From Brachionus plicatilis (Eukaryota; Rotifera; Eurotatoria; Ploima; Brachionidae): 64,000 nt of DNA. The position numbers and the translations under genes are program-made. This document shows, piece after piece, positions 9,680 to 21,000 of the stretch. How positions within the stretch are numbered: position 1 is the stretch's first letter; the number at the start of each line of letters is the position of its first letter. The stretch is taken from the NCBI GenBank assembly GCA_010279815.1, contig QEOQ01000014.1:124001-188000 (forward strand), read 5' to 3'. The notes beneath the pieces are model-generated. The model saw only the letters and a program-made list of their open reading frames with translations. It was not told the DNA's origin and did no database searches.

Positions 9680-12600
9680 ATGACAGACGGACCCGGATCA
9701 CAAGAAATCCTTTTCGCAGACGATTTCACTCACAACACCACCGATTTACACTGGGACCACATAAAATTCGACCACGCCATTCAAATCGACCAAATCCGCA
9801 TCATACCAGACAATTGTCCGATCCAACTGAGCAACGGCAATGTGCACTTGGGCACCACGACTCCTTCCAAATTTCATCTGGACTTTTTCTCCAACAATCT
9901 GCACAGCATGGACCTGGAAAGCTCCTGCTTGGACAAACTAGGCTCACTCGACTTTGCGGAAAACAACCGCGACACCACTTTGCTTCTCAAAGCTCCGAGC
10001 ATTCCGACAGACTGGCTGGTCATAGCTGGCTCATACAAGTCCCTGAGCATTGCAGTTATCGGACACAGAGTGCCCAAAAGCTCGCCCAGTCTGGCACAGC
10101 TCAGCCACATACCAGTTGTTCAAAGCTGCAGTTGCGCGCCAAGCACCGTCAATGGCAGATTTCCGCCATTGATCAGAAGTCACCAAAGACACCATCCGTA
10201 TTCGAAGCCAGCTCAGCAGACGGCCAAAGCAACCAAAGAAGAGAGTCACCAAGAGATCAAAATTGAGGCCGAGTCAAGCTCGGAGCTGCACGACCAAATG
10301 GAAGAAGTAGCCGAATCGTCCCTGGTCAAGCACTATCTAAATTTGGACGAGTGCAGGGACGAAATGGACATTGTGGGCCAACAGGTGGTCAAAGTGCACA
10401 ATGCCAATTTGATCTTTGACCCCTTTGAGTTTCGCCTCGAGTCCAAATTGCAAAAAAAAAGTGCCAAACTGGACGGCCTCAATTTTGATCTGCTTTTTTT
10501 GATCGAAAATTTGAGCCAAGACATGCTCGACTATTTGCCCGACTTCAAAAGTCAAATACACCAAATGCTCAAGAGTGTGGACATCAAAAACCACAATTTA
10601 ATTTTTAAATTGTGCAAAAGTCTGCACGAAAAGTATCCAAGTTTTTTGATCGACCAGACTTTGGAAGTGTCCGCACTCGTGGTCGACCTGATCGTGTTCT
10701 ATTTGCAGCATGCATTTTGCCATCAACTATTCAAACTGGTCAATTTGCTGAGCATGGCGCTGAATTCAGCCAAAGCGGTGGAAAATTTTGTGCACACCAA
10801 TTATCCAAGATTGATCAAGCAGCTTGAACAAATGAACAACATGAGCTCTAGACTGACGAGCGCCGTGGGCCGACTGCTGCTCAAAATCCAATTTAACCAA
10901 AATTTGACCAAGTTAAACTCGATGTGCAGCAGTTTGGACCTGTTGGATTTGGAGCAGGCCAAGTGTGTCTACGAGTCAATAGTGGCCTACACTCAACAGC
11001 ATATACTAACTAATGACTCTTTACTATTTCCAGTAGAGCCAACATTTTCCAACAAAAATTCACTAAATAAAGAAATTTTTAATTTTTTTGATGAAAAAAA
11101 TTTTTTTAAAAATATTCTACTCATTTGGTCAAACAACAATGACACCTTGTTTAATTGTCGGACAGAAAAGTTTATGGCCGACTTTTTTCTACCAAGTGCA
11201 TTCAATGGCCACAGCTTTGGACCCATTGAGTACTTGTGCCACAATGGCCCATTGTTCAATTCAATTGTGAGCGCTTGCTCGCACCAGTCTCCTCTGGTGC
11301 CCACTCTGAGCCGTTCGGTGCACTTCATAGGCCTGTTCGACCAGTTCATGGACAAATTTGGCGCTCTCAAGCACCACAGACACCACATCGAACAATTCGG
11401 CCTGGTCGACTCTGTCCAGCAGATCAATTTTGCCCTGAATGAAAAGCCGCGCTCTCTCACCCATCTGCTCAGCCAGCCTGATGGAAACTTTAACAACAAA
11501 TATTTCCGCAGTCTGGTGGAATTTTTCGAGTACCTGATCGATGACAGTCTGGACAGCAACTTGAGATGCTACGCCATGAACTCCATCACCAACATTTTGT
11601 GCACCCTGTGCTCCAGCAACCCCGACTGGAGCGTAGCGGCGCCCAAGGACTACTCGCTGGTCAAAAAATTGTACAAGCTCAGCTCTCACCTCTTCAACAA
11701 TTTACTAATGACCAGTCTGAAGCCGTGCGGCGAGCGCAACCAGTCCTACTTCAAGCTCATTGACAAACTCAAATTGATAATCTCGGTCCTGGAGCCTTTC
11801 TACAGCTTCAAGGATGGCGACAAAAATTTTCTCAACTACCTCATTGACTCGTTCCGCGAGCAAATAGACAAAAATGTGAGCGCCTACTTGGCCAAGTATG
11901 CGCAAAGTCCCGCACACACACTCAACTATCTGAATGGCAACATCACCCAAATGGTTATGCTGCGCAACGGCCTCAAGTCCACACGGCCCAATGACAAACT
12001 GGCCAAAAAAATAATGCTCGGCAATTTGGTCAACAAAAATCTGTGCCATTTGTTGGCCAATTTTTTGTCGCGTCTGAGCGACTATGTCACCTATTACCAT
12101 GGCAAGTGCGACCTGACAAAGTCTAGCAAACTGGCCGCCCTAGTCCAGCCCAGTGTGTGGCTAATCAAGGTGATTGTGCTCAATTTGTTCAAGGTGCAGC
12201 AGGCAAAATTCGACGACTTTTATGTGGTCGAAATTTTGCTCGACTTTTTGCCAAATTTGAGGCACTTGAGCGGCCAGGCGCAAGTGCGCGCCGACTTGAT
12301 GGAAATTTTTGCCGTCTACTGCAGGTTCAAGGCGAAAAAAATGCTCGATCTGATCAGCAGGCACATTGTGAAGAGGCCGCAAAATCAGCCCACTGGTCTA
12401 GAGGTGTTTGACGCTTGTTTGAGCATGGAAATGGCGCCAAGTCAACTCAAGTCCTTGTTCAAGGAGAACAATCACAGGTGCTTGGTGGAAGAAAGTGGTG
12501 CCATGGGGTCCGCATGTGTCCGCATGATCAAATTGATGTGTTTGAGTGTCCAGTTGAGAGAGTCTTTTGTGAGCGTGTGCAAAAAATTGGCTAGCAAAGA

Positions 12601-14942
12601 GCTGCTCAAAATTTTGGTCGACTACCTGATTGAGCTTATTGGAGAGATAAAGCTCAACTTTAGTCTGAATGAAGTGGAATCGTTTCGCCAGCAAGAAGTA
12701 GCGCCCAAGGAGGACTTTTTGTACGAGGTAGAGATGCCGCCCATTGAGCACTCTTCTCATCAGCTCACCCAAATTAACTTGAGTGAATATAAAATTTTTC
12801 TGGTCAAAAAATTTGTACATGTGGCCAATTTTGTGATCCATTTTGGCAACCAAATAGACAAAAGTGTGCTAGTGGACTTTTTCAATTGCCAGCCTGTCAT
12901 TTCAAGCGAGTGGGCCAACTATGCCGATTTTGTGCCCGGCCTGCTCCGCTACTTCAACCAAATTGACTTCAATGTCAAAAATGCGCCGGCCATCAACGAG
13001 CTGTGCCGCATCCAAGAGGCCATTCTGGACCTGAGCTCTTTGTTCGTTCAAAATGTGGACCCGTGTCAGGTGTCCAAGATACTGGTCGACCACTTGGGCA
13101 TGACTCGGCTCAGCCGTCCTCAAGTCGACATCAAATGTCTCAGGTGTCTGGCCCACTTGTCCAACAAACAACAAATAATCAGCCACCACTTCTCCAACCT
13201 AAAGTACTTGACCAACTTTATAAATGAGCTGGCCGCCAAACTGAAGGACATGGCGCTCACCGAGGCCGTCGACATCATGAATAGCTTTTATGGCTACATG
13301 AAGGTGCTGGTCGAGGCCGTGATGGAGCGCGGCGACCGCCAAAAACTCTGGACCCTGTTCGACTGGAGCGAGAAAAACTCCAACGACAGTCTCATCGACT
13401 CCATATCCATGTCCAGCGCGTTCAATGGCAGTCTGCTGCACTGCATCATCAATTTGGACAAGAGTCTAGAGCTTTTCCATGCCGGACTGAGCGACGAGGA
13501 GAGCAAAAAAAAGTTCAAGTCAATAGTGAACCAATCGGGCGGCTTTATCAAGTACTTGAACGAAATGGACGCCAAAATGCTGGCCTTTATTGGCGAGGCC
13601 AAGGCCGACGCCGAGTGTGCGGACGAGGCCGAGCCTCTCGTCCACCTGGACCTCGAGATGGAGCAGCCAAGCGAACAGATTTTGATGCAAGACAAAGAGT
13701 TGTACAAAAAGCTGAGGTCTAATCTGGAGGAGATGGGCTTTCAGTGTCAGCCCATGGAGGAATTTGAGGAAAAGGTGGCCAAGGCGAAGAGCCCGGACAC
13801 GATCAATACCAGGACGGGCGTGAGGTACAAGGCGCCCATGAGGGGCGGACATGCCAACTCGAGCTCTAGGCCCATGCCCGGTTTGCTCACCAATGCTAGC
13901 AGTGTGCCGGCCATTTGTCACCTGGCGCCGCAAACTTCCGGTCTGGTCAGGACAGACGCGTTCAGGAGCCGGCCCCAGAACACCAGTCGGCCGCCCTCTT
14001 TGCACGTGGACGACTTTTATCGCATTGAACAACAACAAAAACAGCTGAACAACTCGACCACTGACTCTTCTAATGAGGCCCAGCTTAGCCGCAACAATTC
14101 TCTGAATGATCTTAGCTATGAAGAGTTGACCGTGAAAATAAATGAGGGCTTGGAGACAAAAAATTTCAATTCAATTAGTCCGCAGGTGAAAAATTTAAAA
14201 TCGCCTATGCTAACTTCCGGCCAACAAAGCTCCACTCAATTCATTAATCAATCGATTAAGATGTCATCCATGCAAAATCAGTACGGCATCAACCAAATGT
14301 AAATTAAATTTTTTAAATTAAATTATTTATTTCAAAAAAACACCACTTGGGTGATGAAAGTAAAAAAAAAAAATCAAGTTACAAAAAAAAAAGAAAAAAT
14401 AAAAAAAAATTTTAAAAGTTAGATAGGAGAAAGTTAATTTAATTTTCTTTTTTTTTTTTATAAATTTTGTAAATTTTAGAGAAAAAAATAAAGAAGAATT
14501 TGAATTTGAAAATTTTATTTATTTTAAATTAAATTTAGGGTCCAGTATGGCAATGGTGACATGAATAGATTTAATTATGCTGGCAGCCATGATATGAACG
14601 GTGTGTTTTTGAACACGGGCGAGAATATGGGTCAAGTATCGCCGGGACAGATGCAGCAGCAGCAGCAGATTCAGGTGATGCAAAATCAAATGTACAATAA
14701 TGGCTTTCGATTTGCGCCAACGATGCAAAATCGAGCCAATAATCCAGCTCATTCCATGCACATGTAACCATAGTGGGTTGGGGGAAAAAAAATTTTTTAA
14801 TTTTTTTTTTTTTTCTAAAAGGATGAGGGGTGGAATGAGAAGAGGGGTGACAATTGCGAATTTTAATCAGCTAGGTCAAATGAACCAAAATCAAAATTAT
14901 TCAAATGGCGCTCATTTTGGCAGACCACCATACCATAATTAG
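9680..14942 (+). CDS. VIRMA: Protein virilizer homologue, m6A methyltransferase-complex scaffold
   Basis: Exons 9680-14298, 14539-14763 and 14822-14942 join in phase to 1654 residues. The first about 130 residues are the VIR_N domain (ILFADDFTHNTTDLHWDHI, then IDQIRIIP, LGTTTPSKFHLDFF and the LGSLDFAENN block). The long middle is helical-repeat-like. Near residue 1433 the conserved QNTSRPPSLHVDDF motif of animal VIRMA appears, preceded by the acidic helix EPLVHLDLEMEQPSEQ. The short last exons are Q/N/M-rich, with a five-glutamine run, and end in an arginine-glycine stretch MRGGMRRG and GRPPYHN. VIRMA scaffolds the WTAP-METTL3/14 writer complex in the nucleus and guides m6A toward 3' ends. 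Both small introns start with the GT of an ATG so that retention gives an immediate in-frame TAA. The gene body is noticeably GC-richer than its flanks. AATAAA lies at about 15136. A TAG directly before the ATG supports this start unless a 5' exon exists. Confidence 0.93.
14318..14356 (-). mobile_element. Retroposon 3' tail inside VIRMA intron 1
   Basis: On the minus strand a hairpin CACC-CAAGT-GGTG is followed by TGAAATAAATAA, matching the tails at 5.07 and 23.68 kb. It lies between the donor at 14299 and the acceptor at 14538 and is probably a 5'-truncated insertion. Confidence 0.45.
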
Positions 14943-16190
14943 CTAATTTAATGAGCTCTTTTTTTTCTTTTTTTTTTTTTTTCTAATTTTCAATTCTTCA
15001 AGTCATTTTGTTATTTATTTAAATTGTTTTTTTGATGACTTTTGATTTGTTTCCGTGTGCATTTTTGTTTTCTTTTGATATACTCGTTGGTTCTTTAACA
15101 ATTTCCAAGCATATTTAATCATCGAACAAACGTTTAATAAACTTTATTAAATTTAATTTAAAAAATATTTAAATTTTATATTATTTATTTTGAGTGATAA
15201 TTAATGTAAGTATTGCTGTAATTTTGATTAACAAGTGACATTTACTTTGCATACAATTTCCGTCCATTTTTTGTTCTTTGATATCAATAAATTATTCAAC
15301 AAATTGGTCTAATTAATTTAATTTTTATTTTATATTTTATTTTATTTTTTTGAAATTTTATTTTAATACTTTACACAGAACAATCAGCATAATTTTTTTT
15401 CTTTATTCTAAAACCTTTGGGCATAAATTTGAAATAACTTAAATTTAAGTAATATCTGATTTTGTGATGTAAATGTGATGATGAAGCGATGAGAAAATAC
15501 AAAGCTGTTAAGTAAAGAAGCTAATCAAATGGCTTTCTGATGAACATCAATCAAGACGAATTAAGCGGTGAAAGTTTGAACCGAAGTAAAGGAATAAATT
15601 TTTAAAAAAATTTTATTAATTAATCTTATAAAAATTGCTATAAACTACTTCTTCTGAAAAACAAAAAAACTTTTATTCATCACTCAAGTCATAGTTATTG
15701 ACTTAATTATTGACCAAATTTTAAAATTAAAATTTGGCTTAAACGTGTGACTTAAAAACTAATCTAAATCAAAATATCTTTTTGATTGTGTTTTGATACT
15801 CCATTAATTTTCAAGTATTTTCACTAAACTAAAAAGTGTTAGGACATCTTAAATTAAAATTTACTTAAAAAACATTGCTATTGTATCAAATTTTTTATGA
15901 CTGCGGAGAAGGCATTAAAAATTAAAATTTTTAAATTTAACAATTTTTATGTTTTTAAAAATTCAATCAAATTTTATTTTTAAATTTTAAATTGATGTTA
16001 ACACACTAAATTTACAATTACCCCTTTTTAAAATAACTAATGATCATTATCATTAAATTTTAATAATGTTATCATTTTTATTAATGTACCATTTGTAAAC
16101 AAAATTTTTTTTTGAAATTAAATTAAATACAAATATTTATGTTTTAATTATTTTTTTTTCCTAAATCAAAATAGCTCCCTCAGATAAAAA
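14943..16190. other. 3' flank of VIRMA and AT-rich spacer
   Basis: Holds the likely VIRMA 3' untranslated region with AATAAA at about 15136-15141, then plain AT-rich DNA. No gene, RNA or clear repeat seen. Confidence 0.5.
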
Positions 16191-17336
16191 ACAAAGAATA
16201 GTTATTTATTATTTATTTGTTTTATCTGTGCCCAGCTAAAGCTCCTTCAGATTAAAAAATAAATAAACAAAAAATAAAATAAAAGAAAAATGTTAAGAAA
16301 AAATAAGATAAAAAAAATTAAAATATAATATAGATGATAATTAAAATAAACATATTGTAAGTAATGACTGGAGCAAAATGTTTAAGTATTGATCAGTTCA
16401 GGAAAGAAAGAAGAAATAGTAAGATAGCAATAACACAATGGAGTCGGGTTTTCGACATATCTTGATTCAAAGCCGGCTTTATATTCATCAACCAGCTTGA
16501 CAACCAATGGAACAGAATGACGCAGTCCTCCCGCTACATATCTTTCGCTAAATTCAAAAAGTCGATTAGAGACAGTTAAGAGTTTAAGTTTATTAAGTGC
16601 CTTATGATGCACAATATTGGAAGGAGTATCATATTTTATTTTAAGAATAAAACGAACTGCTGAGTTTTGTAAGACTTGAATTTTTTTAATGTTTATTTCT
16701 CAAAGTGAATTCAAACACGGAAAAGATTAATCTATTATAGATCCGATTAAAGATCTATATAGATTTTCTAATGTGTAATAGTTAAGAACCCATTTTTTGC
16801 TTGACAATATTTTATTAAGTCTAACCGTGAACTACAACGCTGTTTTATTTCATCAACCATTTGGGTAAATGTTAATTTTGATTTAATTGATCAAATTTTA
16901 TACCTAAGAACTTGATTTCCTTTTGACTCTCAATTTGATTTTCATATATCTTAAAGTTTAAGTCAATATTTTCCTTATTTTATTTAGTGAAGACAATGAA
17001 GCAAGTCTTTTCAACAGATATTTTCATCTTCCACTTGAAGAGCCATTTTTCTAATTCGTCTAAGTATTCGTTTATCTTATTTTCCAGATTTCCTTTTTTC
17101 TCAAAAATTAAGAATGTGACCAAGTCGTTAGCAAAAAGAAGAGAGTATTCGCTATTTGTTTTATTTCTGTTAGGTATGTCATTGATAAAAATACTAAAAG
17201 TAATGGTCTAATTACCGAGCCTTTAGAAACACCTGCAGTAATATGGTATTCATCACTTATATGACCATTTACATTTATTTTTAATGATATTGAGTCTAAG
17301 AATGAATTAATCCAATGTATTAGATAAGGGGGAAGG
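16190..17336 (-). mobile_element. Jockey/CR1-like LINE, 3' half, inactive
   Basis: Minus-strand translation gives reverse-transcriptase pieces in order: LPPYLIHWINSFLD, then GVSKGSVIRPLL, then SLLFANDLVTF, then the C-terminal connection region that keeps a 76-residue frame (16382-16612, from HHKALNKLKLLTVSNRLFEF). The catalytic YADD box reads FAND, and frameshifts separate the blocks, so it is dead. The 3' end carries GGGCACAGATAAAACAAA and an AATAAATAA tail at about 16195-16225. It is 5'-truncated where another retroposon tail begins at 17.34 kb. Confidence 0.8.
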
Positions 17337-17339
17337 TTG

Positions 17340-17416
17340 ATGATGATGATAAACGTCTTTATTTAAAAAAATATAAAAATAAATAAATAATGGCTCGAGC
17401 TTTCGCTCATTTGCCA
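17340..17416 (-). mobile_element. Retroposon 3' tail with GNRA-type hairpin
   Basis: Minus-strand reading has GAGCGAAAGCTC (stem GAGC/GCTC closing a GAAA loop) followed by GAGCC and an AATAAATAAATAA-like stretch. It abuts the truncated LINE, so one insertion landed in or beside the other. Confidence 0.45.
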
Positions 17417-17934
17417 AGCTCATGAAAACTGTCCCAAAAAAAAAGAAAAAAATATATATATTATTATTATATACGTTCGTAATTTAAAAAAAATTCTTTT
17501 TTATATTTTTTTTAAAAAATAAGAAAGAGAAAGAAAAGCAAGAGAAGGGAATATTCAAAAGAGGGGAAGGTTCATTTTTTTTTAGTTTATAAATACAGAA
17601 AGAAAATACAGATTTAATTTAAATTACTAGTAATTTTTGATAAAAATTCAAAATTGGTGTAAAAATTTACACTTAGATTCTTGTAAAAAATTGAAAAGAT
17701 TAATCAATTATTTTTAAATTAATGTATTTTTAATTAAATTTAACGAAATGTGGGCAATAATAAAACGAAACTTAAATAATATTTCTATTTGTATCATAAG
17801 TACCTACATCAATATCATATACTTTGCTTTAAACCAGCGACAACCTTTAAAATTTAAAATTTTCTTTCGACTTATTTTTTTTTCTTAAATTTTATTTGTT
17901 TTTTATTTTATTTTATCTTATTTAACTTTATTTT

Positions 17935-17986
17935 TTTTCTTAAAGAGATTTGCTCGGTACAGATAAACAAATAAATAAATAAAATT
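17935..17986 (+). mobile_element. Retroposon 3' tail (GGTACAGATAAACAAATAAA family)
   Basis: TTTGCTCGGTACAGATAAAC is followed by AAATAAATAAATAA. Closely similar tails occur at 16.2, 53.5 and 60.3 kb, the first of them attached to a recognisable LINE, which identifies the family. Confidence 0.5.
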
Positions 17987-18048
17987 TAAATATTTACAAA
18001 AAAAATTTAATTGAAAAAATTTATTTAAAAATGTTTTATTTTATATTC

Positions 18049-21000
18049 TTAATTTAAATTAACATAAATGTCATTCGATTTTTCCGAGTCTAATTGAATC
18101 TTCAAGTTTTTAATCAAAAGTTCCTTGGTATCTGAGTCATGCTCATATTCCATATGATTCTGACCATTGACCACAATTGATTGTATAGATTGGCTTACTC
18201 CAAAAATACGCACAGTTTTCAGAACATTTGAATCCAAAAGTGGATAATCTTTTTGCCTAGCACTTGTCTTTAAATAATGTCTTTTTGGTTCCTTTAAAAA
18301 AAAAAAAATATTTACATTATCTAAAAAATTCTAATTATTACCGAAGTAAATTCAAAATCAATTAAAGTCATTTTTCCACTCGGGTCAATCACATCCCCTT
18401 CATCCCAGTATAAATCAGTTTTAATGGTCTGGCCTATGTTCAATGGTGCTATTATTAATCCGAATGGATTTTTACGACTTGAATCGGTGTTAACAGCTGT
18501 CTCTTGAGTAACAATTATGCTTCCTCCTCTTACATGTAAAGGCAAATGATCAAGTGGTGCATCTATTTCATGCACTCTACCAGTCGACTCTACCTCTTTA
18601 CCAGTATAGAAATCAAACCATCTTGTGCTTGGGAAGTATGCAAAAACTGTTCGAGTGTTTTTATCCAACACAGGACTTATGAGCAAATACGAGCCCCACA
18701 TAAATTGGCGATCAATGCCCAAAGCTCGTTTATCTGCTGGAAACTCGTGCATTAATGATCGGATCACTGTGCCTCCATTTTTGTTCACATGATAGAACTG
18801 TGTATACAATGTAGGTAGAAGTGAATAGCGAATCTCTGTTATTCTGCGACTAACATCAGCGACATCTTTTCCCAAAGCCACTGGATCTTGGTCTATTCCA
18901 TTAAAACCATTGTGATTTCTGTAAAAGGTGTTAAAGGCGCCAATTTGCATCCATCGTGTACACATTTCTGGAGTAGCGTCACCAAAAAATCCGCAAATAT
19001 CTGCACCTATGTAGGGAATTCCGAAAATGTTGAATTCTAGCAAACCAATGATGTTGAATTTTAGGTGAGGCCATTGTGAATTGTTGTCGCCAAGCCAGTG
19101 TCCTGCATACTTGCCGGAAGACGGATAGGTTGATCTTGTGATTACTATTGATCGCTTGTTCAAAGTTCGACGCAGTGCACTTAAAAAATATTAAATTTTA
19201 AAAACATTTTAATTGAGAAAAGAATCAATGGGTCTGAGTATGGATGACTAGTGGCGTAGCTGGACTTTCTTAAATGGTTTGATGAAATAAAGAGTTTGGA
19301 AAGAGAGGGGGTCTTGCAAAAATTTTTTATTTAAATGAAATTTTATTTAAACAATTTAGACATTTTTTTTTTTTAAAAAAAAATAATAAATTAGAAAATA
19401 CTTTAAAAATTAAAAAAAAATTGTATATTAAAAACATTTATGACCATGTCAACATGAATTTAGAATTAGAAGCCGATTTTAGTTATTCAACAATTTTTTT
19501 TAAGAAGAATTTTCCTTAAAAGAATTAATTGAGTTAACTTATCCTAATAGATTGCGAATCCTTGAATTTCAAATTTTTATTTTTGTCAAAAGCATCTTTA
19601 CTTAAAAATCTTGTCCAGACTTAATGATCTTTTTCACTTTAATCGAAAATCTACACAACATATTTGCATTATTAAAAAACTCTTTTACTAAAAAACATAA
19701 AAAATCGTTTCAATAATTCTTATTAAGAAAATAAAGTTATTCTAATCATTTTTAAAAGAGGAAGTTTTTTAAATTGAAATTTAAAAAAAAAAAATTTGAT
19801 CAGATTTTTTTTTCGTTTATAAAAAATACAAAAATTTAGAAATAGTTAATTCTACTCTCTTTGATTAATTTTTTGATCCTTAAACAGGATAAAATCAGAA
19901 TATCTTTTTCAATATTATTTGGTTAAAAATTCAAGAAAATCTATTCGACAATTCTCTTAGAAAATGTTCCCAAAATTTTGACAAAAAAATGCATTAAACA
20001 CATTTGAATTTTTAAAAAAGATAACCCGAAAAACTATCAAAAGACTAATTTTATTGAAAGAAATATTTTGATTTTTTATCAATAAAACTAGTTTTTTTGG
20101 TCTTTTTTTAATTAAAGTTTTATTGAAAATATTGTAGTATGGTGACGTGATCAGACTATAAATATTACTTGTTATTTCAAAAGAGATTCAGTAGTTATTA
20201 TTTTCTAAACTTATTTTAAATAAAGTGTTTAACTAAATACTAAGTTTATTATTCACACACTCGGTCTGTACTACATTGGTGGCAGCGGTTAAGCTATTAG
20301 ATTGATTTCTAAAATAAAAATAAAACGTGGTATCAAGTGTGTTGAATAGTTGATTTTAGTGGTAAGCCAAAAGTTAAGTGTTTGAGATGGCTGGAAAAGC
20401 AAATCTGTTCACTGGAAGAAAGGAAAAAGCTTCTAGTTATTCATTGTTTCAGTCGATTTTGAACAATAATGAAGAGAATAGTAAAGCACGAGATGTTTCA
20501 GAGAAGTCCCTGAATAATTCATTGTTTCAATCTAGCTTATATAGCAGTGAAAAGAAAGACGAGACACGCGATTTTTTGGAAAGATCGTGGAATGATGTTT
20601 CAATGCGTGATTTTTTAAAGTATAAAGCCAAAAGTTTGATTATAAATATGAGCGAAAAAATTGGAAAATGGAAGAATACAATTTCATTCAACAATAAGAA
20701 AAATATTTCATTTAGCAATATTTGGAAACATCAAATTTTCCAGTTGGAGAATAAAGAAGCGGAAACAACAAAGTGTTTGAACGGTAAAAGCATAAGCCAA
20801 AAGAGATTTTATTGGCAAACCATAGCTTAAGAGCCCGATCAGTTTTATCTTTGGACAAAAATGTGGATATATGGCTAGCAAGATTTGATAATCATCTAGA
20901 ATTAAACAGAATTTTTGGAGATAGAGATAAGATAAATGTGTTAGGATCTTTTTTCGATGAAACAACGTTTAAATTGGTCGATTGTTTGATAAACGAACGG

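Noticed and set aside
9658..14048. Many overlapping open frames on both strands across 9.6-14 kb
   Set aside because: They are shadows of the long VIRMA frame in its GC-richer exon; none has family motifs.
19246..19320. GTGGCGTAGCTGGACTTT as the terminus of a hAT-type element
   Set aside because: The motif is reminiscent of such termini, but no matching inverted end or target duplication was found in the intron.
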